64,000 nt of DNA from Clostridia bacterium. Lineage in GTDB: Bacteria; Bacillota; Clostridia; Oscillospirales; Acutalibacteraceae. The DNA lies in assembly GCA_900755895.1 (NCBI GenBank), contig CAAEIG010000102.1, positions 90,842 through 154,841 on the forward strand, in the 5' to 3' direction. The notes beneath the pieces were generated by a model that did not search any database, was not told the DNA's origin, and saw only the letters and a program-made list of their open reading frames with translations. Each line of letters starts with the position of its first letter. Position 1 is the stretch's first letter. The position numbers and the translations under genes were made by a program. Below, in pieces: positions 26,698-35,558 of this stretch.

Positions 26698-27272
26698 TGA
26701 AAACCCTTGGATTTGCCATGTGTGGTTCCTTCTGCACTTTTGAGAAGGCGACTGCGCAGATGGAGAACCTTTCTCGTACCTATCACATTCTGCCCCTGAT
26801 GTCCCAAAACGCCTATACCACCGATACGCGCTTTGGAAAAGCTGAGGACTGGGTAAAGCGGGTGGAGGAGATCAGCGGTCATGAAGTGCTGCACACCATT
26901 GTGCAGGCAGAGCCCATTGGGCCGAAGGGCATGGTGGACGTTCTAACAGTGGCTCCCTGTACGGGGAATACCCTGTCAAAAATTGCCTCGGGGATTACGG
27001 ATACCCCTGTAACCATGGCGGTAAAATCCGCCCTTCGCATCGGGATCCCCGTGGTGCTGTGCTGTGCGACGAATGACGCCATGGCCGCTTCGGGCCCCAA
27101 TCTTTTGCGGCTGCTCAACACCAAGAACGTCTACTTGGTTCCCTTGCGCCAGGATGATCCCGTCAAAAAGCCGGTTTCTCTGGTGGCGGATTTTACTCTG
27201 TTGCCCCAGGCAATTTCTCTGGCGTTGGAGGGAAAACAGTTGCAGCCTGTGTTTTTGCCGCCGTTGAGTTGA
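26697..27272 (+). CDS. dpaB: Dipicolinate synthase subunit B
   Basis: Flavoprotein-like second subunit of dipicolinate synthase (SpoVFB). 191 residues with the flavin-decarboxylase-type fold: GFAMCGSFCTFEKA at the N-terminus, the conserved APCTGNTLSKIASGITDTPVTMA segment near residue 82 and CCATNDAMAASGPNL near 121. It starts within the dpaA stop codon (TGATG). No terminator is obvious after the stop; the next gene has a separate promoter immediately downstream. Confidence 0.95.
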   Translation: MKTLGFAMCGSFCTFEKATAQMENLSRTYHILPLMSQNAYTTDTRFGKAEDWVKRVEEISGHEVLHTIVQAEPIGPKGMVDVLTVAPCTGNTLSKIASGITDTPVTMAVKSALRIGIPVVLCCATNDAMAASGPNLLRLLNTKNVYLVPLRQDDPVKKPVSLVADFTLLPQAISLALEGKQLQPVFLPPLS

Positions 27273-27284
27273 TGGAAACTTCTA

Positions 27285-27313
27285 TTTACAAAATTCGCGT
27301 TTTGGGGTATCAT
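27285..27313 (+). promoter_or_regulatory. Promoter of the zinc-ribbon membrane protein gene
   Basis: TTTACA (27285-27290), 17-bp spacer, TATCAT (27308-27313). Confidence 0.65.
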
Positions 27314-27366
27314 AAAAACGCATAGCCCCCAGTGGCTGTGGACTTTTGAGAAAAAGGACGGGGAAC

Positions 27367-27846
27367 ATGCTTTACTGTACCAAATGTCATGGCGTCTGCC
27401 CGGATTCCGCCATGAAATGTCCCAACTGTAAAAGCGGGAAATTGCGCCCGGTAAACCCAGAGGATCTTGTGCTGCTGCACAGGGCGGATCAGTATACCGC
27501 CATGCTTTTGGAGGAGCAGTTCAAGGAGAAACAGGTGGTTTACCGGATGGATCCCTTGCAAGGAGGGCGCATCTCTTACCTGTACGAAGGGGATGTGATG
27601 CCCACCGATAAGATGGTGCTGGTCCGATGGGAGGATTATCCCATCGCCAAGGAGCTCTCTGCTCAGGTTGCCCAGCGAGTGGAGAAAGAACGTGCCGGGG
27701 AAGAGGGGGAGACCTTCGAGGACATGCCCCGCAAAAAGCGGATTGTGGTGCAGATTGTTTCCGTCTTTGCGTTTTTGTTGGCCATCATGCTGGTGGTCTA
27801 CGGAGCGGATTTCCTGGCCGGTTGGCTCAAGGGACTGTTTCAATAA
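27367..27846 (+). CDS. Zinc-ribbon protein with C-terminal membrane anchor
   Basis: A 159-residue protein of unknown function. It opens with a zinc ribbon (YCTKCHGVCPDSAMKCPNC: two CxxC knuckles), continues with a ~70-residue domain (LLHRADQYTAMLLEEQFKEKQVVYRMD) that resembles the small DUF2007-like 'signal' domains, and ends with a single transmembrane helix (about residues 128-150) after a KKR basic stretch. The ATG at 27367 follows AGGACGGGG; an in-frame TTG seven codons earlier overlaps that site. It may be co-transcribed with metY 59 nt downstream. Domain reading beyond the zinc ribbon is tentative. Confidence 0.75.
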   Translation: MLYCTKCHGVCPDSAMKCPNCKSGKLRPVNPEDLVLLHRADQYTAMLLEEQFKEKQVVYRMDPLQGGRISYLYEGDVMPTDKMVLVRWEDYPIAKELSAQVAQRVEKERAGEEGETFEDMPRKKRIVVQIVSVFAFLLAIMLVVYGADFLAGWLKGLFQ

Positions 27847-27905
27847 CGGTAAAACAGCCGGTTTTCGGCCGGATGATTTCATTTTAGAAACGAGGGAATA
27901 GAAAC

Positions 27906-29186
27906 ATGCAGGATTTCAAGCCGGATACCCTGTGTATCCACGCCGGTTACACGCCTCAAAACGGAGAACCCCGTGTTGCTCCCATTGTGCAGAGTACCAC
28001 CTATGTTTACGAGAGCTCCAAGGAGATGGGAGATCTGTTTGATTTGCAGGCCGAGGGCTTTTTCTACACCCGTCTGGCAAATCCCACCTTGGATGTGGTT
28101 GAGAAGAAAATCGCCGCTTTGGAAGGCGGTGTTGGAGCATTGCTCACCTCTTCCGGTCAGTCGGCCAATTTGATGGCTGTGCTGAACATCTGCCCCGCCG
28201 GGTTCCATGTGGTGAGCTCCAGCGCTATTTATGGTGGCACCTTCAATCTGTTCTATAAGACCATGAAGGAAATGGGCATTGAGACCACTTTTGTGCCTCC
28301 CACCGCAACCCTGGAGGAATTGCGTGCCGCCATGCGACCCAATACCCGCGCAGTCTTTGCAGAGACCTTGGCCAACCCCTCTCTGGCGATTGCAGACCTG
28401 GAGGTTTTTGCTCAGGCAGCTCATGAGCACGGTGTGCCGCTGATTGTGGACAACACATTCCCCACGCCCATCAATTGCCGTCCCTTTGAGTTTGGCGCAG
28501 ATATTGTCACCCATTCCACCACCAAGTACATGGACGGTCATGCTGTTCAGGTGGGCGGTGTCGTTGTGGATTCCGGCAATTTCAATTGGGACAACGGTAA
28601 GTTCCCCATGCTCACAGAGCCGGACGAGTCCTATCACGGCATTGTATATACCAAGCAATTTGGCAAGGCAGCCTATATCACCAAAGCCCGCACCCATCTG
28701 ATGCGGGATATTGGAGCTCAGGCGGCTCCCATGAATGCGTTCCTGCTGAATCTGGGCCTGGAGACCTTGGCCCTGCGCATGGAGCGTCATTGCTCTAACG
28801 CCATGAAGGTGGCCCAGTTCCTGGAAGCGGATCCCCGTGTGGCTTGGGTCAATTACCCCGATTTGGAGTCCAGCTCTCAGCATGAACTGGCCAAGAAGTA
28901 TATGCCTCACGGCACCTGCGGCGTGGTATCCTTTGGCGTCAAGGGCGGCCGGGAAGCAGCCACAAAGTTTATGGATAGCCTGGAAATGGCTTCCGTGGTC
29001 ACTCATGTGGCGGACCTGCGGACTTGCTGCCTGCATCCGGCCAGCACCACTCACCGCCAGATGAGCGATGAGCAGCTGGAAGAAGCCGGTGTTCCCGCTG
29101 ATTTGATCCGCCTGTCCGTGGGCATTGAGAATCCTGAGGACATCCTCAAGGATATCGACCAAGCCCTTGAGAAAGCGGCTCACTAA
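27906..29186 (+). CDS. metY: O-acetylhomoserine aminocarboxypropyltransferase (sulfhydrylase)
   Basis: PLP enzyme of the Cys/Met metabolism family that makes homocysteine from O-acetylhomoserine and sulfide. 426 residues, the length of MetY rather than of MetB/MetC (~380). It begins with FKPDTLCIHAGYTP and APIVQSTTYVYES, contains YTRLANPT and GVGALLTSSGQSA near residue 75, and the PLP-lysine segment THSTTKYMDGH near 205. GAGGG lies upstream of the ATG. Substrate preference between acetyl- and succinyl-homoserine cannot be settled by eye. It has no visible S-box, unlike metK. Followed by a terminator. Confidence 0.9.
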   Translation: MQDFKPDTLCIHAGYTPQNGEPRVAPIVQSTTYVYESSKEMGDLFDLQAEGFFYTRLANPTLDVVEKKIAALEGGVGALLTSSGQSANLMAVLNICPAGFHVVSSSAIYGGTFNLFYKTMKEMGIETTFVPPTATLEELRAAMRPNTRAVFAETLANPSLAIADLEVFAQAAHEHGVPLIVDNTFPTPINCRPFEFGADIVTHSTTKYMDGHAVQVGGVVVDSGNFNWDNGKFPMLTEPDESYHGIVYTKQFGKAAYITKARTHLMRDIGAQAAPMNAFLLNLGLETLALRMERHCSNAMKVAQFLEADPRVAWVNYPDLESSSQHELAKKYMPHGTCGVVSFGVKGGREAATKFMDSLEMASVVTHVADLRTCCLHPASTTHRQMSDEQLEEAGVPADLIRLSVGIENPEDILKDIDQALEKAAH

Positions 29187-29214
29187 AATAGAAGCTGACA
29201 GTACACGCTAAAAA

Positions 29215-29243
29215 GGCGAAGAACAATATGTTCTCCGCCTTTT
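29215..29243 (+). terminator. Terminator after metY
   Basis: GGCGAAGAAC (29215-29224) pairs with GTTCTCCGCC (29230-29239) with one mismatch, then TTTTT. Confidence 0.88.
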
Positions 29244-29305
29244 TGTTTTTCTATAAGGGTTGGGAAAAACATCAGGTCTGCATGTTTGAGAGAAATCCTA
29301 CAAAA

Positions 29306-29336
29306 AGGTCCTGCTTTCACCAAGCAGGACCTTTTT
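29306..29336. terminator. Second, bidirectional terminator between metY and the lipoprotein gene
   Basis: AGGTCCTGCTT (29306-29316) pairs with AAGCAGGACCT (29322-29332); A and T tracts on both sides. It most likely serves the - strand lipoprotein gene. Confidence 0.9.
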
Positions 29337-29340
29337 AAGC

Positions 29341-29937
29341 TTATGCAGTTTGAGAGAAGGTCAATGTCACCGCTTGTACCGTGTCAGCAGGGTCAAAAAC
29401 CTCTGGTGTGAAAAAGCTCTCCGTGGAAAGGGAGCTGCTTTTTCTATCGGTATCAGCTGTAAAGAGAGCCACCGGAATCTCCTTGTCCATCTGTATCTCC
29501 ACTGGTTCTGACAACCAGGTGTGGGTATAGGCGATGACATTTTTCGGAAAGATCATGGGCTCGCTTTGGAAGGAGGAAGTCCCCAAGCCGTGAACAGACA
29601 TGGCAAAGCTTCCGTCTTCCTGATAGATTAAGGAGAACACCCCATTTTGAGATTCCATCGTCTCCTCATCCCAAGCGACACTTCCTCCACCGGAGCTGAC
29701 CCAGGTACCGTCCTGAAGCACATAGCTGGAAACGGTGATAGAAAGTGTGCTCTCTGGCGGTTGGTACAAAAAGAGCTGAGCGGTATTCCGCAGGTTCAGG
29801 TAGTCCAGGACTTCTTGCTGTTCCTCTGTAAGGGGATAGGGCTGGAGCGTGTTGGCGGCAGTTTTTTCTCCACAGCCTGCCAGCAGGGAAACCAGAGCCG
29901 TTAAGAGTGCCATCAGTAATACCAAAGTTTTTTTCAC
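29341..29937 (-). CDS. Putative lipoprotein of unknown function
   Basis: A 198-residue exported protein. The signal peptide (MKKTLVLLMALLTALVSLLAGC) ends in the lipobox LLAGC with Cys22 as the lipidation site, so it should sit on the outer face of the cytoplasmic membrane. The mature part is rich in Ser, Thr and Glu with no domain recognised. It starts with GTG, which overlaps the stop codon of the upstream acetyltransferase-like gene by four bases (GTGA), implying translational coupling. Function unknown. Confidence 0.82.
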   Translation of the reverse strand: MKKTLVLLMALLTALVSLLAGCGEKTAANTLQPYPLTEEQQEVLDYLNLRNTAQLFLYQPPESTLSITVSSYVLQDGTWVSSGGGSVAWDEETMESQNGVFSLIYQEDGSFAMSVHGLGTSSFQSEPMIFPKNVIAYTHTWLSEPVEIQMDKEIPVALFTADTDRKSSSLSTESFFTPEVFDPADTVQAVTLTFSQTA

Positions 29938-30728
29938 GTGTACTCACTCCTTTTGACCATCAAGCAGGGATAGGCGTGACTGAAGTGATATCCCAGTTTT
30001 TCCGCCAAAGCTACGCTGCCCTTGTTGGCGGCGTCCCAACTGGGATACAGTCTTCGATCCAGACAGTGGAGGATCAAAGCGCTGGCACAGCACAGAGCCA
30101 GCCCGCGACGGCGGTACTCCTTTTTTGTGTCGATCTCAATTTCAATGCCGTCGTGATACCAGGAGTAGGTGGATGCCCCGGCAACCAGTTCATTTCCATG
30201 CAGTGCAACAAACCCGTGACCATGTGCGTAGAAATCTTCCCACGTGGGGAACTGCCCACAGAGATCCCGAGCCCAGGGAGTTTGCAGGCTCAGCTGATAC
30301 AGTTCTTGATCAATAGCTTTTAGGGTAAAGCCCTGGGGAAGGGAGTCTCGGTAACACTTCAGCTTGGCTTGGTCAAAGATGTCCGGTTCCTTGCGAATGG
30401 CGTAGCGGTATTCCAGTGTTCCTCTGCCTTTATGGACCTGTTCCAGCAAGGTTTGCCAGTGGCGGTTCTGAGGTATGACAATGGCTTCTTCTGCAGAGAA
30501 ACCCTCGGGGAGGTAGCTTGCCAATTCTTGAGCTCCCGGACTTTGCCAATCCCCGCCCAGAATGAGAAAGTCTCCAATCCACAACAGAGCTGCCTGGGGA
30601 ACTTCCTGGTTATCCGCCCAGGCCCTGCCCATACACCCTTGCAGCACGGACCAAATCAAAGTTTCCTCCCAATCCCCAAAAAGGGGTCGAAGGATTTCAC
30701 GCTGTTGGGCGGGAATTTCCACCATCAT
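29934..30728 (-). CDS. GNAT-fold acetyltransferase-like protein
   Basis: A 264-residue protein whose C-terminal third is a GNAT domain: DGIEIEIDTKKEYRRRGLALCCASALILHCL carries the R-R-R-G-L-A acetyl-CoA loop, followed by NKGSVALAEKLGY. The N-terminal part (LFGDWEETLIWSVLQGCMGRAWAD) matches the layout of the larger GNAT family common in Clostridia, in which an N-terminal domain precedes the catalytic one. The start is ATG 30728 with AAAGGAG 8 nt upstream; 23 earlier in-frame codons cross the promoter. It is coupled to the lipoprotein gene by a 4-base overlap. Substrate unknown. Confidence 0.85.
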   Translation of the reverse strand: MMVEIPAQQREILRPLFGDWEETLIWSVLQGCMGRAWADNQEVPQAALLWIGDFLILGGDWQSPGAQELASYLPEGFSAEEAIVIPQNRHWQTLLEQVHKGRGTLEYRYAIRKEPDIFDQAKLKCYRDSLPQGFTLKAIDQELYQLSLQTPWARDLCGQFPTWEDFYAHGHGFVALHGNELVAGASTYSWYHDGIEIEIDTKKEYRRRGLALCCASALILHCLDRRLYPSWDAANKGSVALAEKLGYHFSHAYPCLMVKRSEYT

Positions 30729-30756
30729 ACCATCATCTCCTTTGCTTTCTGGAATC

Positions 30757-30785
30757 AGTATAAAGCAAGGAGCAGGTGTTTGCAA
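30757..30785 (-). promoter_or_regulatory. Promoter of the GNAT-lipoprotein operon
   Basis: On the - strand TTGCAA (30780-30785), 17-bp spacer, TATACT (30757-30762). It begins directly after the T tract of the kinase-gene terminator. Confidence 0.8.
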
Positions 30786-30786
30786 T

Positions 30787-30814
30787 AAAAAAGCCACGGC
30801 AGTGACACCGCGGC
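30787..30814 (-). terminator. Terminator of the two-component operon
   Basis: On the - strand GCCGCGG pairs with CCGTGGC (one G-U), followed by TTTTTT. Confidence 0.8.
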
Positions 30815-30819
30815 ATCTT

Positions 30820-32535
30820 TTATTCTTCCGGTTTTTCTGAGGCTTTTTCAGCCGATGGTGAAGAGGTATTCTCCTCCTGAGGTTCCTCCGGGAGAGGAAA
30901 TTCTTCCTCTTGTTTTGCAGTGGAAGGAGCAGGGGGAACTGTGGGGGATTTGATGACGACTAACGGGAAAACTACAGAAACTACAAATAGGTCTCCGTCA
31001 GTGTGAACGCCAAATTTACCTCCACAAGCTTCTGTGAAACTCTTTGCAATGGAAAGCCCCAATCCGCTGCCCTCTGTGGAGCGGTTTTGATCCCCACGGA
31101 CAAATCGGGCGGTCAAATGCTCAGCATCCATGGTGATCTCGTTTTTTGAGATATTTCGGATCGTCGCCACGGCTGAGCCATTTTGAGCGGTAAGACTCAC
31201 ATATACCCGCGAACCAGGCAGAGAATACTGAGCACAGTTGCGAATGAGGTTTTGGAACACTCGGTACAGTCGCTGACCATCAGCGTGCACAATGAGGGGG
31301 GTGTCAGGAATATCAACTCTCCAGGTCAAACCAGAATTGCGTACGGTGATGTCCATTTCACCGAAGGTCTGCTGAAGCAGTTTGCCGATGTCCAGATTGT
31401 CCAAATTCAGGGAGATATTGCCTGTGGCTGCCTTCGAGACTTCAAACACATCCTGCACAATGTGGTTTAAGCGGTCGGCTTTGCTGGAGATGGTCTTGAT
31501 GTAATCCACCACATGGGGAGGCAGATCCGGTTCCTTTTTCAGCAGCTCCACATAGCTGATGATGGAGGTCAAAGGCGTTTTGATATCGTGGGAGACGTTA
31601 GTGATCAGCTCCACCTTAGTGCGGTCCGCTTTGATGCCCTCCTCCACAGCTTTTTGAATGCCGGTGCGGATCATGTTCAGCTGCATGGCACAGTCATACA
31701 GGTTGGACGTAGGGGGCATGTGGTTGACAGCATTCAGGTTTCCACCGTACATCTCAGCAATTTGGGCCATGAGGATGGACCAGTCCCGCAGATCGCGTTT
31801 TAGGGAGAGAATGTACCAGACCACGCTGCCAATCACCCCAGCAGTAGCAAATCCCAGGGTGCCCAACAGGAAAAAGTTTCGAATGGGGGAGTCCCCACAG
31901 CTGAGCAATCCTCGAAAGACAACGGCAGAGACTCCCAAGACTGCTACAATGACTGCCAGAGTGGAAAAGACTCTGCGAAGACTGCGCTGTTCAAAATTGG
32001 TCAATTCCCGGTACTGATTCAGAGAATTCAGAGCTGAGTGAATAATATTGTGACGGAAAAACTGCCGGTTCTTTCCAATGTCCAAGCAGAGGAAGTAGAG
32101 CAAAATCACTGCGGCAATGGGGGAAATCCAACCGCCTAACGTGGTGCTTGTATCCAGCATCAGAGCGATCATCATGACCACAATGATGGTCACAAGTTTA
32201 ATTTCAACCCACACTTTTTTTAACCAGTGGGCCAACAGCTCTTCAAAGTTGTGACGGTCCTTCCGCAGAACAAACAGCAGGACTAATAGAATGACCAAAA
32301 ACAAAGTGATGCTCACTCCGGCCACTGGCAGCCAGTCGGGGCGATATGTGCCATTCACAAATTGTTCGATCGACTCCCCCAAGTTGCTGGCTGAAACGGG
32401 GTCCAGACTGACGGATACCAGGAGCATCATTCCGGCAGTGGCGCCGCACAGCAGAATGAGAAAACACAACCAGGAGATGGCTCCTCGGAACACATCGCCG
32501 TTTTTTTGCTCAGTGTTTTTCAAATTTGTATCCAA
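30820..32535 (-). CDS. Sensor histidine kinase (VanS-like)
   Basis: A 571-residue membrane kinase. About six hydrophobic segments fill the first ~250 residues, then the dimerisation box NVSHDIKTPLTSIISYVELL places the phospho-accepting His near residue 318, and the ATPase domain shows NLIRNCAQYS (N box) and GSGLGLSIAKS (G box). The last ~45 residues are a Pro/Glu/Ser-rich tail after the catalytic domain, not usual for such kinases. The apparent start is TTG at 32535, overlapping the response-regulator gene by 26 nt; a later GTG is possible. Signal unknown; the closest named relatives by motif are VanS-type kinases, but no van resistance genes are present here. Confidence 0.9.
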   Translation of the reverse strand: MDTNLKNTEQKNGDVFRGAISWLCFLILLCGATAGMMLLVSVSLDPVSASNLGESIEQFVNGTYRPDWLPVAGVSITLFLVILLVLLFVLRKDRHNFEELLAHWLKKVWVEIKLVTIIVVMMIALMLDTSTTLGGWISPIAAVILLYFLCLDIGKNRQFFRHNIIHSALNSLNQYRELTNFEQRSLRRVFSTLAVIVAVLGVSAVVFRGLLSCGDSPIRNFFLLGTLGFATAGVIGSVVWYILSLKRDLRDWSILMAQIAEMYGGNLNAVNHMPPTSNLYDCAMQLNMIRTGIQKAVEEGIKADRTKVELITNVSHDIKTPLTSIISYVELLKKEPDLPPHVVDYIKTISSKADRLNHIVQDVFEVSKAATGNISLNLDNLDIGKLLQQTFGEMDITVRNSGLTWRVDIPDTPLIVHADGQRLYRVFQNLIRNCAQYSLPGSRVYVSLTAQNGSAVATIRNISKNEITMDAEHLTARFVRGDQNRSTEGSGLGLSIAKSFTEACGGKFGVHTDGDLFVVSVVFPLVVIKSPTVPPAPSTAKQEEEFPLPEEPQEENTSSPSAEKASEKPEE

Positions 32536-33211
32536 TGCCCCATACCACCTTTAAATACTCCGGTTCCCCGGGGTTGATTTCAATTTTTTCACGGATCCGG
32601 CGGATGTGCACCATCACCGTGTTCTCCGTGGAGTAGGCCGATTCGTTCCAAATCTTGCTGTAGATTTCTTCAGCAGGGAAGATCCTGCCGGGGTTGCGCA
32701 TGAGAAGTTCCACGATTTTCGTCTCCGTGGCGGTGAGCTTGATAGGCTCTCCATCGGCATAGAGTACGTGCTCGTCCAGGTTAAAGCAAAGTCGGCCGTT
32801 GACGATGGTGTTTTCACCACTGGAGTGAATGTCTCCCAAGCTGGTGTAGCGCCGCAGTTGGGATTTTACCCGGGCAACCAGTTCCATGGGGTTAAAGGGT
32901 TTGGTTACATAGTCGTCCGCGCCCATGGAAAGGCCGATTACCTTGTCGCTGTTTTCGCTTTTGGCGGACAAAACGATGATGGGGAGGTTTTTCTTTTCCC
33001 GGATTTTCATAATGGCGGAGAGGCCATCCAGCTTTGGCATCATCACGTCAATGATTATCAGGTGAATATCCTTGGTCATCGCCAGATCCAGAGCTTCCAT
33101 ACCGTCGTAGGCTTTGAAGACTTGAAAGCCTTCACTTTCCAGATTCAAGGCAATGGCGCGTACAATTTCCCGGTCGTCGTCCACAACCAGAATATTCTTT
33201 TTCTCGTCCAT
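32510..33211 (-). CDS. OmpR/VanR-type response regulator
   Basis: A 233-residue two-domain regulator. The receiver domain has the acidic pair DDD at residues 11-13, the phospho-acceptor Asp near 55 (IIIDVMMPKLDG) and Lys near 104 (TKPFNP); the C-terminal winged helix contains ENTVMVHIRRIREKIE and ends VVWGIGYKFEKH, typical of the VanR/PhoB group. GGGAGGGACC precedes the ATG. It is the first gene of the operon with the histidine kinase and is read divergently from pdaA, across a 168-bp gap. Confidence 0.95.
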   Translation of the reverse strand: MDEKKNILVVDDDREIVRAIALNLESEGFQVFKAYDGMEALDLAMTKDIHLIIIDVMMPKLDGLSAIMKIREKKNLPIIVLSAKSENSDKVIGLSMGADDYVTKPFNPMELVARVKSQLRRYTSLGDIHSSGENTIVNGRLCFNLDEHVLYADGEPIKLTATETKIVELLMRNPGRIFPAEEIYSKIWNESAYSTENTVMVHIRRIREKIEINPGEPEYLKVVWGIGYKFEKH

Positions 33212-33303
33212 AAGGAATGGTCCCTCCCAAGCATAACTTCCGATTGTACAGGAAGAGCATATCGGTTCTTCCTTACATTCCCGGCAATGAATTTCTTACG
33301 AAA

Positions 33304-33332
33304 ATCATACAGTATTTTCACCGGGGATGCAA
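33304..33332 (-). promoter_or_regulatory. Promoter of the two-component operon
   Basis: On the - strand TTGCAT (33327-33332), 17-bp spacer, TATGAT (33304-33309). Confidence 0.65.
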
Positions 33333-33379
33333 GTGCCTCGAAGGTCCGGCATAGCTATAAAGGGAAAGGAGGAAGGCGG

Positions 33380-34195
33380 ATGAAGAAGTTTTGGAAAGAG
33401 ATTCGGGGAAAGCGGGCAGTACTGGCATCCTTGGTGTTAGCGCTGCTTGTTTGCGTGTGGGCTACAGCATTGGATCTGAAGGAGCCCACGGCAGTGGCGG
33501 CCTCAGCAGAAATTACCAATTGGGGGTTGAGCTTCCAAAGGGAGGGGGAGCCACCTGTGGGAAATGCCGACAGCGCGTTTCTCGCCCAATACAACGCATT
33601 GTACCGGGTTGATACAGAGGAAAAGGTGCTGTACCTAACCTTTGATGCTGGCTACGAAAACGGCTGTACCTCCCAGATTTTGGACACGCTAAAAAAGCAC
33701 AATGTGCCTGCTACATTTTTCTTGGTAGGCAACTATCTGGAGACGCAACCTGAATTAGTTTGCCGCATGGTAGAAGAGGGGCACACGGTGGGGAATCACA
33801 CCTATTCCCATCCCGACATGTCTGCGATTGCAGATGAAGCCAGCTTTCAAGCGGAGCTTCAGCGGAATGAAGCTTTATATCAGCAGGTGACTGGTCAGGA
33901 GATGGCAAAATTCTACCGGCCTCCCCAGGGCAAGTTCTGCGAGGAGAATCTGCGCATGGCTCAAAACTTGGGGTATCGCACGGTATTTTGGAGCCTGGCT
34001 TATGTGGATTGGTATGAGGACGACCAGCCCACCAAGGAGGAAGCCTTTGAAAAACTGATTCCTCGTCTGCATCCGGGAGCTGTGGTGTTGCTTCACAGTA
34101 CGTCCTCCACCAATGCATCCATCCTGGATGAACTGCTGACTAAGTGGGAAGAGATGGGCTATACCTTTGGGAGGTTGGAAGACATCACTTTGTAA
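33380..34195 (+). CDS. pdaA: PdaA-type polysaccharide deacetylase
   Basis: Exported NodB-fold deacetylase of the type that de-acetylates MurNAc to allow muramic-delta-lactam formation in spore cortex. 271 residues: an N-terminal hydrophobic signal-anchor (about residues 13-33), then motif 1 LTFDAGYENG (the PdaA-specific GYENG extension; Ala replaces Asn/Asp), motif 2 GNHTYSHPD with the two metal-binding His, and motif 3 RPPQGKF. GGAGGAAGGCGG precedes ATG 33380; the frame stays open far upstream only because the antisense response-regulator gene lacks stops there. PdaA versus another PdaA-like paralogue cannot be decided from sequence alone. Confidence 0.85.
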   Translation: MKKFWKEIRGKRAVLASLVLALLVCVWATALDLKEPTAVAASAEITNWGLSFQREGEPPVGNADSAFLAQYNALYRVDTEEKVLYLTFDAGYENGCTSQILDTLKKHNVPATFFLVGNYLETQPELVCRMVEEGHTVGNHTYSHPDMSAIADEASFQAELQRNEALYQQVTGQEMAKFYRPPQGKFCEENLRMAQNLGYRTVFWSLAYVDWYEDDQPTKEEAFEKLIPRLHPGAVVLLHSTSSTNASILDELLTKWEEMGYTFGRLEDITL

Positions 34196-34301
34196 GGTGG
34201 GAAGAAATCACATATAGTTCTAATAAAGAAATAAAATCACAGATCTCCCTTGTAAAATGAGGAATGCGTTGGAGCGCAGTATAGTTACAGGGAGGAATCC
34301 G

Positions 34302-35558
34302 ATGGAACGCTGGGAGATTGTGGTGATAGGTGCTGGGGCTGCTGGGCTAATGGCAGCCCGAGCAGCTGCAAAAGCTCGAAAAGCCCGGGGCGTGCAAGGG
34401 GGAGTGCTGATTCTGGAGGGCAATCCCAAGCCAGGGAAGAAGCTTCTTGCCACAGGGAATGGGCGCTGCAATCTGACCAACCTGAATGTGGCTTCCGACC
34501 ATTACCACGGGGATAGAGAGTTGGCCATCCCGCTGTTGGAGCAGTATCCCCCCTCTGCGATCTTAGCGGAGTTTGAAGAGCTGGGTCTGCTGTGCCGACC
34601 TGACAGCGAGGGCAGGGTGTATCCCAGAAACCTGCAAGCGGCAGCAGTGTTGCAGGCGCTGCGCTGGGGATGTGAGGAGCTTGGGGTAGTCCTGCGGTGT
34701 GGTCAGGGTGTCGAAGAGGTCTCCTCGGTTTCAGGGGGATTCCTGCTGAAGCTCAGGGAGGGTGAGGAACTTTTTGCCTCTCAGCTGATCCTTGCTTGCG
34801 GAGGCAAAGCATCGCCCAAGCATTCTTGGGAGGACGGTGGCTATGGTTTGGTCCAGAAGCTTGGACATTCCCTTGTACAGTTGTACCCTTCTTTAACTCC
34901 GTTGAAGAGCTCCAAAAAAAGTCTGCGCTCCTTAAAAGGAATGCGTTCCAAGGCAAGAGCATCCCTCTATCATGATGGGGAACTGGTTTACCAGGAAAGC
35001 GGAGAGGTGATGTTTGGGGAGAGTGCGTTGTCCGGCATCTGTCTGTTCGATCTTTCTGCCAGGTTGGAAGGAACACTCCAGGGGGACCTCTGGGTCTCCT
35101 TTGACCTGTTGGAGGACATGCCCTATCGGGAGGTGCTCTCCTATCTGGAAAGCGTGGTTCGCTGTCATCCCAGTCTTCCTGCATGGGAACTGTTTTCTGG
35201 GGTGTTGAATCTCCGTGTGGGAGAGGAGCTTATAAAGGAGCTTTCCATCCCCAAGGAGAAGACTTTGGGTGAGCTGACACGCCAGCAGCTGCGAAAGACC
35301 GCCTCACTGTGCAAGGATTGGCAGTTTCCGGTAACAGGCCGAGGGGACTGGGAGAGTGCCCAGGTCACCAAAGGTGGAGTGCCGCTGTGTGAGATGGATT
35401 CTTTGACGATGGAATCCAAAAAGCGGAAGGGACTCTACCTGGTGGGAGAGCTGGTGAATATTGATGGCGACTGTGGCGGGTACAATTTGCATTGGGCCTG
35501 GGCAACAGGATTGACAGCGGGCCGGACCGCTGGGGAGAGAAAGGGGAAGCGTTCATGA
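34302..35558 (+). CDS. NAD(P)/FAD-dependent oxidoreductase, HI0933/BaiN family
   Basis: A 418-residue flavoprotein. It opens with the dinucleotide-binding fingerprint VVIGAGAAGLMAARAAA and the family signature GKKLLATGNGRCNLTN, and closes with YLVGELVNIDGDCGGYNLHWAWATG, the FAD-contacting end typical of the HI0933-like family. One member, BaiN of Clostridium scindens, was reported to reduce bile-acid intermediates; most members are uncharacterised, so that role should not be assumed. ATG 34302 is set by GGGAGGAA. The stop codon overlaps the start of the next flavoprotein gene by four bases (ATGA). Confidence 0.9.
   Translation: MERWEIVVIGAGAAGLMAARAAAKARKARGVQGGVLILEGNPKPGKKLLATGNGRCNLTNLNVASDHYHGDRELAIPLLEQYPPSAILAEFEELGLLCRPDSEGRVYPRNLQAAAVLQALRWGCEELGVVLRCGQGVEEVSSVSGGFLLKLREGEELFASQLILACGGKASPKHSWEDGGYGLVQKLGHSLVQLYPSLTPLKSSKKSLRSLKGMRSKARASLYHDGELVYQESGEVMFGESALSGICLFDLSARLEGTLQGDLWVSFDLLEDMPYREVLSYLESVVRCHPSLPAWELFSGVLNLRVGEELIKELSIPKEKTLGELTRQQLRKTASLCKDWQFPVTGRGDWESAQVTKGGVPLCEMDSLTMESKKRKGLYLVGELVNIDGDCGGYNLHWAWATGLTAGRTAGERKGKRS

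Noticed and set aside
32606..33379. N-terminal extension of the deacetylase frame by 258 codons
   Set aside because: It runs antisense to the response-regulator gene and lacks a signal peptide; the true start at 33380 has a strong ribosome-binding site and a signal-anchor.
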